A stretch of DNA of 64,000 nt from Palsa-506 sp963836355 (GCA_963836355.1 CAWIJO010000025.1:1-64000); one strand, 5' to 3'; positions 25,304 through 35,305 are shown, numbered from the stretch's first letter. The notes: a model not told the origin generated them from the letters alone. Program-made: numbers and translations.

Positions 25304-26130
25304 CGCTCACGCCTGTGCTCCCGCGAACACTCCGCTCCCGGCTGGCCTGGGCGATCACCGACGCCTGGGTCATCACCTGCCGTGACCTGGCGCACTGGGC
25401 GCGGCAGCCCGGCGCGGTGATCGCTAATACCCTGCTATTCCCCATCATGATCGTGCTGATGTTCGGCTACCTGCTGGGCGGGGCGATGACCGTGCCCGGC
25501 GGCGGTGACTACCGCGACTTCCTCATGCCGGGCATGTTCGCCATGACGATGGTGTTCGGGATCGGCGCCACCCTGTCCGCCGTCAGCGCCGACGCCGCCC
25601 GCGGGGTCACCGACCGGTTCCGCTCCCTGCCCATGGCAGCCCCGGCCGTCATCGCCGGGCGGGCCGCTGCGGACATGCTCAACTCGGCAGCCGCGCTGGC
25701 CGTGCTCACCGGATGCGGATTCCTCGTGGGCTGGCACCCGCACCGTGGCGCGGCCCGTGCAATCGCCGCGCTCGGCCTGCTCCTGCTGCTGCGGTTCGCG
25801 TTCGTATGGATCGGCGTCTACCTCGGGCTGCGGTTCTACCCCAATCCGGAGGCAGTCACCGCCGTCCGGACCATCGAGTTCCCCATCGGATTCCTGGGGA
25901 ACCCGTTCGTCGCCGTCTCCACCATGCCCGCATGGCTCGGCGCCATCGCGCTGTGGAACCCGCTATCCTCCACCGTCACAGCCGCCCGCAAGCTCTTCGG
26001 CGACCCCACCGGGGCACACCCCTCCTGGATCACAGACCACGCCGTCCTCATGGCAGTCGCCTGGCCGCTGCTGCTCATCGCCGTCTTCTTCGCGCTATCC
26101 CTGCACCGGTACCGGCGCCTGAGCCGGTGA
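25300..26130 (+). CDS. ABC-2 type transporter permease (DrrB-like)
   Basis: 276 aa, ATGA overlap with the ATPase gene. Six hydrophobic segments are visible: the first after RDLAHWARQPGAVIANTLLFPIMIVLMFGYLLGGAM, then FAMTMVFGIGATLSAVSADAARGVTDRFRSLPMA, AAALAVLTGCGFLVGW, AALGLLLLLRFAFVWIGVYLG, FLGNPFVAVSTMPAWLGAIALWNPLS and VLMAVAWPLLLIAVFFALSL. The conserved RFRSLPM element between helices is typical of ABC-2 exporters. It forms the membrane part of the exporter regulated by the adjacent TetR. Confidence 0.88.
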   Translation: MTLTPVLPRTLRSRLAWAITDAWVITCRDLAHWARQPGAVIANTLLFPIMIVLMFGYLLGGAMTVPGGGDYRDFLMPGMFAMTMVFGIGATLSAVSADAARGVTDRFRSLPMAAPAVIAGRAAADMLNSAAALAVLTGCGFLVGWHPHRGAARAIAALGLLLLLRFAFVWIGVYLGLRFYPNPEAVTAVRTIEFPIGFLGNPFVAVSTMPAWLGAIALWNPLSSTVTAARKLFGDPTGAHPSWITDHAVLMAVAWPLLLIAVFFALSLHRYRRLSR

Positions 26131-26255
26131 AGGCGTTACCGGCGAGGCGATCCGGTCACCGGCCGCGACTGGAGACATCGTGCTGAGCACGCCGGCAGCG
26201 CGCCGAATCCCGGCAGGGGTCTCGCCGACTATCACCATCGACCGGGAGGGCTCGC

Positions 26256-26468
26256 TTGCTGTCCTATCGTGTCATCCTCGACGTGCCCGCAGAACTGGCC
26301 CGCTACCTCACGAGCCTGCTGCACGAACGCCGCCGCGAGATCGGTACCCGGGTGCTGAGCTGCTGGCGGCAGGCAGTGTTCGCGCTGGCCTGGTTCCGGG
26401 ACCGGCCCGATATCGCACGGCTGGGCCGGGGCTTTGGGGATCTCCCAGGCTGGAGCCGCTGGTGCTGA
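26256..26468 (+). pseudogene. IS5-like transposase, N-terminal fragment
   Basis: From TTG 26256: LSYRVILDVPAELARYLTSLLHERRREIGTRVLSCWRQAVFALAWFRDRPDIARLGRGFG. This is the N-terminal HTH region of IS5-type (DDE_Tnp_4) transposases common in actinobacteria. After GFG the similarity stops and the IS630 transposase begins in another frame, so the IS630 element or a deletion removed the rest, about 200 residues. Confidence 0.6.
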
Positions 26469-27393
26469 CCGGGGACGAGCGGCGCAGGTTAGGGAGCTGG
26501 GCCAGGCGCCGTAGCACGGCGCAGGGCCTGGCGCTGCGGGCGCGGATCGTGCTGGCCTGCGCGCAGGGCGGCAGCAACATCGCGGTCGCGGCGCGGCTGG
26601 GTGCCAACCGCGGCACGGTCAGCAAGTGGCGGGCGCGGTTCCTGCGCGATCGGCTGGACGGGTTAACGGATGAGCCGCGGCCGGGGGTGCCGCGCACCAT
26701 CACCGATGCCCAGGTTGAGGAGGTGGTGGTGCGCACCTTGGAGGAAGTCCCCGAGGGTGGCACGCGCTGGTCGAAGCGGGAACTGGCCCGGCGGGCGGGC
26801 ATCTCACCGGCCAGCGTGCACCGAATCTGGCGGGCGTTCGGGCTGCAGCCGTGGCGGACCGGGACATTCAAGGTTTCCCCGGACCCGCTGCTGCTGGACA
26901 AGATCCGCGACGTGGCGGGCCTGTACCTGGCCCCGCCGGCGAACGCGGCGGTGTTCAGCGTGGACGAGAAACCGCAGATTCAGGCCCTGGAACGGACCGC
27001 CCCGGTGCTGCCGATGATGCCCGGGGTACCCGAACGGCGCAGCTTCGACTACACCCGGCACGGCACGATCGACTTGCTCGCCGCGCTGAACATCGCCACC
27101 GGCAAGGTGATCGGCAAGCTGCCCGCCCAGCACCGGGCGGTGGACTTCCGTGACTTCCTGGACCACATCGACTGCCAGGCCGATCCCGCCCTGGCAGTCC
27201 ACGTGATCTGCGACAACCTCTCCGCCCGCAAAGCGCCGGCGGTGCGCGATGGCTGCTGGCCCGCCCCCGGTTCGTGCTGCACTTCACCCCCACTTACTCG
27301 TCGTGGATCAACCAGGCCGAGCGGTGGCTGGCTCAACTGAAAGTCGCTGAGAAAACCTCACTGAGGTCCCGCGACGAACGGCGCAAGATCGTC
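26462..27393 (+). pseudogene. IS630 family transposase, frameshifted and truncated
   Basis: Starts near GTG 26462 (VLTGDERRRLGSWARRRSTAQGLALRARIVLACAQGGSNIAVAARLG). Two HTH regions (TVSKWRARFLRDRLDGLTDEPRPG; WSKRELARRAGISPASVHRIWRAFGL) precede the DDE domain: first Asp in VFSVDEKPQIQAL, second in VICDNLSA. A one-base loss near 27249 shifts the frame to LLARPRFVLHFTPTYSSWINQAERWL, holding the catalytic Glu. After that the usual C-terminal helix is replaced by unrelated sequence. Dead copy, on the heels of an IS5-like fragment and followed by the remnant of a chromosomal gene. Confidence 0.75.
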
Positions 27394-27600
27394 GTCAGAG
27401 ACACAGCTGCCCAGGTCAACATCCTGAGGGAGCAGTCCGCTGGCCCGGGCGTCGACGTTGACGACGACCGGCGGTCGGGCGCGGCGTGCGCAATGCCGTT
27501 GATCGCGCTGGCCAGCCCCGGACCGCCGGTGGCCACGACGGCGCCCGGCGTCCCGGCGAGAATCTGCGTAGGTCGCAGCCATGATCGTGGCAGCGGCCTC
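27358..27600 (-). pseudogene. Fragment of a thiamine-diphosphate-dependent enzyme
   Basis: Minus-strand pieces in alternating frames: EAAATIMAATYA; ILAGTPGAVVATGGPGLASAINGIAHAAPDR; PPVVVNVDARASGLLPQDV...DDDLAPFVAGPQ. They follow the N-terminal Pyr-domain layout of acetolactate-synthase-like proteins (EG-A--MA--YA..GTPG----TGGPG--NA-NGIAHA--DR-P-VVV). Two or more shifts. Probably what IS insertion left of a once complete gene. Confidence 0.5.
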
Positions 27601-27654
27601 ACCGTGGCGAGGATGAATGGCATGCCGCGTCGGCATCGATATCGGCGATTGCCG

Positions 27655-29880
27655 TCAGCCGGACGGCTCGTAGGCGAGCCACAGCACGCCAAGCGGCGGC
27701 AGCGTGAGCGCGGCCGAGTAATCGAGGTCGTTCCAGCCGGTGGCCTCGGCGGTGACCGCGCCGACCAGGGCGTTGCTGCCGCCGAATTCCGCGCTGTCGG
27801 AGTTGAGGATCTCCACCCAGCGCCCGGCATGCGGAAGTCCGACCCGGTAGTCCTGGCGAAGCACCGGCGTGAGATTCGCCACGCAGGCGATGCTACGTCC
27901 GCCTGCCAGCGGGAACCGGAGAAACGACAGCACGCTGTTGTCCGAGTCGTTGGGGTTGATCCAGCGGAAGCCGGTCCAGTCGAAGTCCTGCTCCCACAAG
28001 GCGGGCTCGTGCCGGTATGTCGCGTTGAGTGCGCGAACCAGGGCCTGCACTCCAGCGTGCTCAGGATAATCGAGCAGGTGCCAGTCCACGCTGCCGTCGT
28101 GCCGCCACTCGTCGTTCTGGGCGATCTCGCCGCCCATGAACAGCAGCGGCAGGCCGGGATGCGCCCACATCCAGGCGAACAACGCCCGCAGGTTCGCGAA
28201 CTGCTGCCAGCGGTCCCCTGGCATCTTGCCGAGCAACGATCCTTTTCCGTGCGCGACTTCGTCATGGCTGAGCGGCAGCATGAAGTTCTCGGTGAACGCG
28301 TACAGCAGGGCGAACGTGAGCTCGTGATGGTGATAGCGCCGGTGAATCGGATCCTTGGCGAAGTACACCAGGGTGTCGTTCATCCACCCCATGTTCCATT
28401 TGAACCCGAAGCCGAGCCCGCCCAGGTAAGTAGGACGGGACACCGCGGGCCAGGAGGTGGACTCCTCGGCAACCAGCATGACCGAGGGATGGTGGCGGTA
28501 GACCACCTCGTTGGATTCCTTGATGAAGTCGACGGCTTCCAGGTTCTCCCGGCCGCCGAACCGGTTAGTGACCCACTCGCCCTCCCGGCGTGAATAGTCC
28601 AGGTAGAGCATCGAGGCGACCGCGTCGACGCGCAGCCCGTCGACGTGAAACTCCTCGATCCAGAACAGCGCGTTGGCGAGCAGGAAGTTCCGGACCTCGT
28701 GGCGCCCGTAGTTAAACACCAGCGTGCCCCAGTCCGCGTGCTCACCCAGCCGCGGGTCGACGTGCTCGTACAGCGCCGTGCCGTCGAAGCGCGCCAGCGC
28801 CCAGTCGTCCTTGGGGAAGTGCCCGGCGACCCAGTCGACCAGAACCCCGATGCCCGCCTGGTGCAGCCGGTCGACCAGGTAGCGGAAGTCGTCTGGCGTG
28901 CCGTGCCGCGCCGTCGGCGCGTAGAACCCGGTCACCTGATAACCCCAGGAGCCAGCGAACGGGTGCTCCGCGATCGGCAGGAACTCGACGTGGGTGAAAC
29001 CGAGGTCGCTAAGGTACTCAGGCAGCAGCTCGGCCGCCTCGCGGTAGGTCAGCGGCCGCCACCCGCCATCGGCATCCTGGCCGAGCCGCCACGAGCCCAG
29101 GTGGCACTCATAGATCGACACCGGGGCATGCAGCAGGTCAGTAGCTTCGCGGTGGGCGAACCACGCTGCGTCCTGCCATTCATGCCTGCTCTGGGTGACA
29201 ATGCTGGCGGTGGCCGGCGGCACTTCGGTGCCGAAGGCGAACGGGTCCGCCCGCAGGCTCACCGGCCCGTGCTGGCTCACCACCTCGTACTTGTAGTGCG
29301 CGCCCGGGCCCACCCCGGGCAGGAAGATCTCCCAGACCCCGGAACTGCCCAGCGCCCGCATCGGGTGGGCGCGGCCATCCCAGCCGTTGAAGTCGCCGAC
29401 TACCCGCACCGCCCGGGCGCTGGGCGCCCAGACCGCGAACGACGTGCCGGATGCACCTTGATGCAGTCGCACCTGCGCCCCGAGATGGTGCCACAGCCCT
29501 TCATGCCGGCCCTCGGCCAGCAGGTGCAGGTCAAGCGGCCCGAGGGTGGGCCAGTACCGATATGGATCGTCGGCCACCGCCACGACCCCGTCGGGGTAGG
29601 TCGCCTCAAGGCGGTAGGCCGGGATGTCCGGGCCCGCCAGCACGCCGGCGAACAGCCCGGCGGGATGCAGGCGGTGCATCTCGGTGCGCTGCCCGGCGGC
29701 GAGGATGACCATGGCGATCGCGTCCGGGCGCCACCCGCGGATCACCACCCGGTCGCGGCCGTTGCCGTCCCGCTCCGGGTGGGCGCCAAGCAGGCCATGC
29801 GGATCGTGATGCCGGCCAGTGACGAGACGCTCCAGGTCCGCGTTGTCCGGCGGCGGATCGAAATGCACCGGTGAGCTCAT
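27655..29880 (-). CDS. glgB: 1,4-alpha-glucan branching enzyme
   Basis: 741 aa from ATG 29880, chosen because GAGAGGGA lies six bases upstream. Order: N-terminal glucan-binding module (DPHGLLGAH), CBM48 (FAVWAPSARAVRVVGDFNGWDGRAHPM), GH13 catalytic barrel (EFLPIAEHPFAGSWGYQVTGFYAPTARHGTPDDFRYLVDRLHQAGIGVLVDWVAGHFPKD). Catalytic Asp in GLRVDAVASMLYLDY, Glu in VMLVAEEST, Asp in PLSHDEVAHGKGSL. C-terminal beta domain ends in GVLWLAYEPSG. It makes alpha-1,6 branches in glycogen in the cytoplasm. Length fits the family. No other glg genes are next to it; otsA is 25 kb away. Divergent from the LAL regulator. Confidence 0.95.
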   Translation of the reverse strand: MSSPVHFDPPPDNADLERLVTGRHHDPHGLLGAHPERDGNGRDRVVIRGWRPDAIAMVILAAGQRTEMHRLHPAGLFAGVLAGPDIPAYRLEATYPDGVVAVADDPYRYWPTLGPLDLHLLAEGRHEGLWHHLGAQVRLHQGASGTSFAVWAPSARAVRVVGDFNGWDGRAHPMRALGSSGVWEIFLPGVGPGAHYKYEVVSQHGPVSLRADPFAFGTEVPPATASIVTQSRHEWQDAAWFAHREATDLLHAPVSIYECHLGSWRLGQDADGGWRPLTYREAAELLPEYLSDLGFTHVEFLPIAEHPFAGSWGYQVTGFYAPTARHGTPDDFRYLVDRLHQAGIGVLVDWVAGHFPKDDWALARFDGTALYEHVDPRLGEHADWGTLVFNYGRHEVRNFLLANALFWIEEFHVDGLRVDAVASMLYLDYSRREGEWVTNRFGGRENLEAVDFIKESNEVVYRHHPSVMLVAEESTSWPAVSRPTYLGGLGFGFKWNMGWMNDTLVYFAKDPIHRRYHHHELTFALLYAFTENFMLPLSHDEVAHGKGSLLGKMPGDRWQQFANLRALFAWMWAHPGLPLLFMGGEIAQNDEWRHDGSVDWHLLDYPEHAGVQALVRALNATYRHEPALWEQDFDWTGFRWINPNDSDNSVLSFLRFPLAGGRSIACVANLTPVLRQDYRVGLPHAGRWVEILNSDSAEFGGSNALVGAVTAEATGWNDLDYSAALTLPPLGVLWLAYEPSG

Positions 29881-30160
29881 GCTGATCCCTCTCTGCACGA
29901 TGCGCCCGACATTACGCGAATGTCGGGACCCCAGTCTGCACGCCCGGATGCGGCCACAGCAGCGCCATTCACGGACCGCAGAACATATTGCCTGAGTCCC
30001 GTCGCCGGGCCGCGCCGTGGTACGCGGAGCCGCTGTGGCGACGCCGGATCATCGGGTACATGTTCGCTCAGGCCGTTCGAAGGTGACGCGAGTCCTTGTT
30101 GATGCGGCCTTGATCCGAGAGTACGTTCTCAAGGGTGAAGCCGGAGGTCGTCGAGGCGCC

Positions 30161-32404
30161 GTGATCCCTGACCTAAATCCCGGAACCGCGCTAAGGCCGG
30201 CCTTCGAGCTCCTGGAGTCGAAGTTCCGCCCGCCCGATCCCCGTCCGGGGATCGTAACCCGGACAGCTCTGGTCGACCGGCTGGTCACCGCGCGAACGGC
30301 GGTCATCGCCGTTGTCGCGCCACCCGGCTATGGCAAGACAACCCTCCTGGCACAGTGGGCCGAACTGGCCCGGCCGCGGCTGGCGTGGGTCTCCTGCGAC
30401 GACGGAGACAACGACCCTGTCGTGCTGCTGAGCGCCCTCGCGGTTGCCCTGGACGGGATCGAGGCTATCGACCCGATGGTGTTCCGGGCGCTGGCCTCCT
30501 CGGGAGCCGGCATCACCGTCGTTCCCAGCTTCGTGTCCGCGATCGCCTCGATGTACCGGCCTGTCACCCTGGTGCTCGACCATACCGAGGCTATTACGAA
30601 CAAAGAATGCCTGAATACGATCGCCGAGTTCGCCCTACGCCTCCCGCGTGGATGGCAGCTCGCGCTGGCCTCGCGCACCGATGTGCCGCTGCCGCTGGCG
30701 CGCCTGCGCGCTCAGGGTGGGATCGCCGAGATCGGCGCCGAAGATCTGGCGATGGGCCCGCAGGAAGCGTCCTGGCTGCTGGAAGGCGCGGGCGTCGAGC
30801 CCGGTACGGCGGGCATCCATGAACTCGTCCAGCGCACCGAAGGATGGCCGGCCGGGCTGTACATCGCCGCGCTGGCCATCAAGGCCGGCACTCGGCAGAG
30901 CGAAGCCGGCTTCACTTTCACCGGCCGCGACCGCTTCATGGGCGACTACTTGCGCTCTGAGCTCCTTGACCGCGTTTCGGGCACGGAAGTTTCCTTCCTG
31001 ACCCGGACCTCGGTCCTCGACCGTATGTGCGGGCCGCTCTGCGACACGATCCTGGGGGTAACGGGATCGGGGCGTGTCCTCGAGCAGTTGGAGGCCAGGA
31101 ACCTCTTGGTCGTTCCGCTCGACCGTCGCCGGGAGTGGTACCGCTACCACCGCCTGCTCCGAGACCTGCTGCAGGCGGAGCTCCGGCGGCGAGAGCCCGA
31201 TCTGGTCCAGAATCTCCACTCCCGGGCGGCCGCGTGGTACGAGGCGAATGCCATGCCGGAGGCTGCGATCGAGCATGCCCAGGCGGCGGGAGACTACGAC
31301 CGAACGGCCCGCCTGGTACTGGAGCTCCAGCAGCCCGTCTGGGCCAGCGGGCGCGTCGAGACTGTGCTGCGCTGGATGGAGTGGCTCAGGGACTTTACTT
31401 CAGTGGAGCACTACGGCGCGATAGCCGTGCACGGCTCGCTGATCTTCGCGCTGCTCGGCCAGCCGAGCGAGGCCGAGCGATGGGCAACTGCCGCGGAACG
31501 GGCATCCCCGGCCGGGGCCCTTCCCGACGGAAGTTCGACGGAGGGCACGCTGGCGTACCTGCGCGCGATCTTGTGTCGCGATGGCATCGACGAGATGCGG
31601 CGCGACGCGCAGATCGCCTGGGACGGGCTAAGCCCGGCGAGTCCGTACCGGGCGACAATGTTGTACACCGAGGCCATCTCCTATCTGCTGCAGGGCGACC
31701 CGGACCGGGCCGACCCGATCCTCGCTCACTCATTCGATGTCGCGACGAGCGCCGACGCCTTGCCATTGACGGCCCTCATCATGGCCGAACGCTGCATTGT
31801 GGCAGCCGACCGCGATGACTGGCCCGAGGTCTCGGCGCTCTCGGCGCGCGCGCTCGCGGTGGTGGAGGGCGGGCATTTCGACGACTACTGGACGAGCGCC
31901 CTCGTCTACGCGTGGGCGGCCAGATCCGCATTGCGGGGCGGAGACATCGCGAACGCACGGTATTACCTCGGGCGTGCCGCCCGGCTGCGGCCGCTGCTCA
32001 CTTACGCCCTCCCTGTGGTCTCCGTCCAGGCACTCCTTGAGATGGCGCGCTCCTACATCGCGCTCGCTGACCCAGGTGGCGCCGGAGCGGTTCTAAGGCA
32101 AGTCCACGACATTCTCCAGCAGCGACCTGACCTGGGCGTCCTTCCGGCAATGGCCGGCCAGCTGCAGTCCAGGCTTGCCAAGATCAAAGCAGTAGCCTTC
32201 GGTGCGTCGTCGCTTACGGCAGCCGAATTGCGGCTTCTACCGCTGCTGTCCACGCACCTCTCGTTCCGAGAGATCGGTGAGCGGTTGTACGTCTCCTCGC
32301 ACACGGTCAAGACGCAGGCGTACTCCGTTTACCGAAAGCTGGGGGTCTCGTCACGCAGCGAGGCGGTTGCCAGGACCCACGAATTCGGCCTGGACGCTCT
32401 CTAG
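30161..32404 (+). CDS. LuxR family regulator of the LAL/MalT type (first)
   Basis: 747 aa if GTG 30161 (VIPDLNPG, after GAGG) is the start; ATG 30017 would add 48 residues. N-terminal NTPase: Walker A VVAPPGYGKTTLLAQWA (about 54-70), Walker B-like VTLVLDHTEAI, RTEGWPAGLYIAALAI sensor region; then an alpha-helical TPR-like middle, and C-terminal LuxR HTH LTAAELRLLPLLSTHLSFREIGERLYVSSHTVKTQAYSVYRKLGVSSRSEAV. The MalT-like organisation suggests ATP- and ligand-dependent activation of transcription. The ligand and targets are unknown. It precedes a second, related LAL gene. Confidence 0.87.
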   Translation: MIPDLNPGTALRPAFELLESKFRPPDPRPGIVTRTALVDRLVTARTAVIAVVAPPGYGKTTLLAQWAELARPRLAWVSCDDGDNDPVVLLSALAVALDGIEAIDPMVFRALASSGAGITVVPSFVSAIASMYRPVTLVLDHTEAITNKECLNTIAEFALRLPRGWQLALASRTDVPLPLARLRAQGGIAEIGAEDLAMGPQEASWLLEGAGVEPGTAGIHELVQRTEGWPAGLYIAALAIKAGTRQSEAGFTFTGRDRFMGDYLRSELLDRVSGTEVSFLTRTSVLDRMCGPLCDTILGVTGSGRVLEQLEARNLLVVPLDRRREWYRYHRLLRDLLQAELRRREPDLVQNLHSRAAAWYEANAMPEAAIEHAQAAGDYDRTARLVLELQQPVWASGRVETVLRWMEWLRDFTSVEHYGAIAVHGSLIFALLGQPSEAERWATAAERASPAGALPDGSSTEGTLAYLRAILCRDGIDEMRRDAQIAWDGLSPASPYRATMLYTEAISYLLQGDPDRADPILAHSFDVATSADALPLTALIMAERCIVAADRDDWPEVSALSARALAVVEGGHFDDYWTSALVYAWAARSALRGGDIANARYYLGRAARLRPLLTYALPVVSVQALLEMARSYIALADPGGAGAVLRQVHDILQQRPDLGVLPAMAGQLQSRLAKIKAVAFGASSLTAAELRLLPLLSTHLSFREIGERLYVSSHTVKTQAYSVYRKLGVSSRSEAVARTHEFGLDAL

Positions 32405-32605
32405 GGCCTGCTCGGGATCTGCTGCACCGAGAATCCGGATTTCATACCAATCGTATGATGCGCGGCTAGCTCCGCCGGCGTTGCGTGATTATGGGCAAGG
32501 CAGCCCTCCCTGGGCGGCTGGGCATATTTCCCCCGGCAGGCCGCAACGTGTGACCCGGATGGTGAGCGGCCGTCAGCTCGCTGGCCGGGGGAGCGGAGGT
32601 ACCTG
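32405..32605. other. Intergenic between the two LAL regulators
   Basis: 201 bp. The only structure seen is the small inverted repeat CATAC-CAATC-GTATG (32443-32457), a possible regulator site. No strong terminator was recognised. Confidence 0.35.
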
Positions 32606-35305
32606 ATGGCGACCGATGCGGTTAGACAGGAGCCGGCCCGCTCCAAGTTGCGGGCGGCCGGCGCTGACGATCCAGTCCTGACGTCCAAGATCACCGTGCC
32701 TAGCCTGCCCGGCTGGGCAGTCCCGCGTCCGCGTATCGACGGGCTGATTGCCCGGGGCGCGCGAGGGCCTCTTTCTGCTGTCACAGGCCCTGCTGGCGCG
32801 GGCAAGACGATGGCCCTGGCACTGTGGGCCGCCGCCAGCGAGGGCCCCGTCGCCTGGGTCACCCTTGACGACTACGACAATCGGCCGACGGCCTTCTGGT
32901 CCTATGTGCTGGCGGCATTGCGGCGGGCCGGCGTTACCGTTCCGCTGACCTTGTCCGCTACGACGCGGGGGTACGCCGTCAACCATGAGTTCCTGCTCAG
33001 GTTCGCATCGGCGATGGCCGCGCAGAATCCACCGGTGGCGCTGGTTCTCGACGACCTGCACCTACTGACCGAGCCCAAGGCACTAGATGGACTGGCCTAT
33101 GTACTGAAGAATGCCGGACCGGGCCTGCACTTGGTGGTTTCCTCGCGCATGGACCCGCTCCTGCCGCTGCACCGGTACCGGCTTACCGGCGAGCTGACGG
33201 AGATCCGGGCCGCCGAGCTCGCTTTCACTATCCCGGAATCTCACCTGCTCATAGCGCAGCACGGCATCGAGCTGTCGGCCGAGTCGCTGGAGTGCCTCAC
33301 CAGCCGGACCGAGGGCTGGGCCGCGGGCATGCGCCTAGCGGCGATCTCGATGGACGGACACCCCGACCCCGGGCAATTCGTCAAGGAGTTGGCCGCGGAG
33401 GACAGCGCCGTGGCCGGATACCTGGTGGAGGAGGTTCTCAACGCTCAGCCCGCTCACATCAGGGACTTCCTGCTGAGAACGAGCATCCTGGATCGGGTCG
33501 GTGCCGACATTGCCAGCGAGCTGACCGGCGGCGGACTGGACGAAACCGTCCTCCCGGCGCTGGCGCGGGGGAACGCGTTCGTCCGGCCGGACGGCGGTGG
33601 CTGGTACCGATACCATTCGTTGTTCGCGGCGGTCTTGCGCCTGAAGCTGCGCCGTGACTGCCCCGAGCAAGTGCCTGACCTGCATCGGCGGGCTGTCAGC
33701 TGGTACCGCCGGAACGGGTCGCTGACCGAGGCGGTCCGTCATGCGGCGGCCGCGGGCGACTGGCAGCTCGCTGCCCGGACTGTCCTCGATGAGCTTGCCG
33801 TGGACCAGCTCATCGAGCCGCGGGGCAACGAACCGCTCGCCGACGGATTCCGGTGCATGCCGCATGGCCCGGCCTGGACCGAGCCGCAGCCCCTGCTCGT
33901 CGATGCCGCGATCGAGCTGTCCCGTGCCCAGGACGACCCGGACGGCGCCTCTCTCGACGTCGCGGAAGGCATGCTCGACCGCCTTCCCGCTGATGCCGAG
34001 AGCCCGTCCCGCCTTGCCGCTGCGCTAATCCGCCTTGCCCTGTCCCGGCGCACCGGGGATCTCGATGCCGCGGCAGCCGCGGCCGCCAGGGCGGAGGTTC
34101 TGCTCGAGGCAATCCCCGCCGGGCTGCTCGCCCGGCATCCGGGGGTGCGCGCGCAGGTGCTGGCTGGGCGCGGCGCGGTGGAATTCTGGTCGGGCCATCT
34201 CGATGCGGCAGCCGCAGCCCTCGACGCGGGCGTGAATGCCGCGTGCGTTCCGGACAGCGAGTACGAGCGAGCCGACTGCCTCGGGCATCTCGCGCTGATG
34301 GAGGCCCTGCTGGGACGGCTGAGTCACGCGGCAGAGCTAGCCGCTGCTGCTGCGGTCCCGCCGCCGAACGACACTGCCTGGCCAGCCGGGCCCGTGAGTG
34401 CCGCCGCGGAGCTGGCGGTGGCGTGCGTGCAGCTGGAGCGCAACGAGCTGTCGCTCGCCCATGGCCGGCTGAAGCGAGCGGACTCCGCCTTGCAGGCTCG
34501 CCCCGACAAGCTGATCGGCGCGGCGGCCTGCCTTGTCGCGGCCCGCCGTAGCCTAGCCGAAGGCCGAGCGTGGGCGGCGGCAGAGATGATCGGCCGCGCA
34601 CGGCATGGCTGGTCGCCGCCCTCCTGGCTCGAATACCGGCTGACGCTGCTCGAGTCGCGGGCTTGCGCGGCAATATCGGACATCGGGTCAGCGGTCGACG
34701 CGGCCGCGCGCGCCGGTCCGGGCGGCTGGCTTGACGTGGCTGTCGCGCTTGCGCATGCGTGGCTGGCTGCCGGAGACCCGCAAGCTGCCAGGCATGCGCT
34801 GGCCGGCGTGGCTGCAGGCGGTAAGGCGCCCGACATCGTCCGGCTGGAAGGTTGGCTGATCGACGCACGGCTCAGCTACGGCAGCGGTGACAGCGCACGC
34901 GGTCGCCGGTCACTCGAGAACGCCCTGCTGCTGGGTGTACCCGAGCAGCTCCGGCTGCCGTTCGCCATGGAGCGGACCTGGATCCGGCCGGTGCTACAGC
35001 GCGACCCTGATCTAGCCCGCGCCTACCGGCATCTGCTCGAGCCCGACCTGGTCAGCCCCGGCTGGTTGCCCGCACGGCAGCCCGGCGCCGGGGAAGCCGC
35101 GCCCCTGGTCGTCGAGCGGCTCAGCGAGCGTGAGCTCGAAGTGCTCCAGCACGTATCGGGGATGCTGAGCACCGCTGAGATTGCCGCCGAGATGTACATC
35201 TCGGTGAACACCGTCAAGACTCATCTCAAGAGCATCTACCGGAAGCTGGCGGCGACTCATCGCGGTGAGGCGGTGCGCCGCGCACGGCAGCTGGAGCTGC
35301 TCTGA
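32606..35305 (+). CDS. LuxR family regulator of the LAL/MalT type (second)
   Basis: 899 aa from ATG 32606, preceded by GGGGGAGCGGAGG. N-terminal NTPase: Walker A VTGPAGAGKTMALALW (about 58-73), Walker B VALVLDDLHLL (about 150), SRTEGWAAGMRLAAISM; Ala-rich helical repeat region; C-terminal LuxR HTH LSERELEVLQHVSGMLSTAEIAAEMYISVNTVKTHLKSIYRKLAATHRGEAVRRA. Same architecture as the previous gene but divergent in sequence, so not a recent duplicate. Tandem LAL genes suggest a hierarchical or heteromeric control system. Ligand unknown. Confidence 0.88.
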   Translation: MATDAVRQEPARSKLRAAGADDPVLTSKITVPSLPGWAVPRPRIDGLIARGARGPLSAVTGPAGAGKTMALALWAAASEGPVAWVTLDDYDNRPTAFWSYVLAALRRAGVTVPLTLSATTRGYAVNHEFLLRFASAMAAQNPPVALVLDDLHLLTEPKALDGLAYVLKNAGPGLHLVVSSRMDPLLPLHRYRLTGELTEIRAAELAFTIPESHLLIAQHGIELSAESLECLTSRTEGWAAGMRLAAISMDGHPDPGQFVKELAAEDSAVAGYLVEEVLNAQPAHIRDFLLRTSILDRVGADIASELTGGGLDETVLPALARGNAFVRPDGGGWYRYHSLFAAVLRLKLRRDCPEQVPDLHRRAVSWYRRNGSLTEAVRHAAAAGDWQLAARTVLDELAVDQLIEPRGNEPLADGFRCMPHGPAWTEPQPLLVDAAIELSRAQDDPDGASLDVAEGMLDRLPADAESPSRLAAALIRLALSRRTGDLDAAAAAAARAEVLLEAIPAGLLARHPGVRAQVLAGRGAVEFWSGHLDAAAAALDAGVNAACVPDSEYERADCLGHLALMEALLGRLSHAAELAAAAAVPPPNDTAWPAGPVSAAAELAVACVQLERNELSLAHGRLKRADSALQARPDKLIGAAACLVAARRSLAEGRAWAAAEMIGRARHGWSPPSWLEYRLTLLESRACAAISDIGSAVDAAARAGPGGWLDVAVALAHAWLAAGDPQAARHALAGVAAGGKAPDIVRLEGWLIDARLSYGSGDSARGRRSLENALLLGVPEQLRLPFAMERTWIRPVLQRDPDLARAYRHLLEPDLVSPGWLPARQPGAGEAAPLVVERLSERELEVLQHVSGMLSTAEIAAEMYISVNTVKTHLKSIYRKLAATHRGEAVRRARQLELL

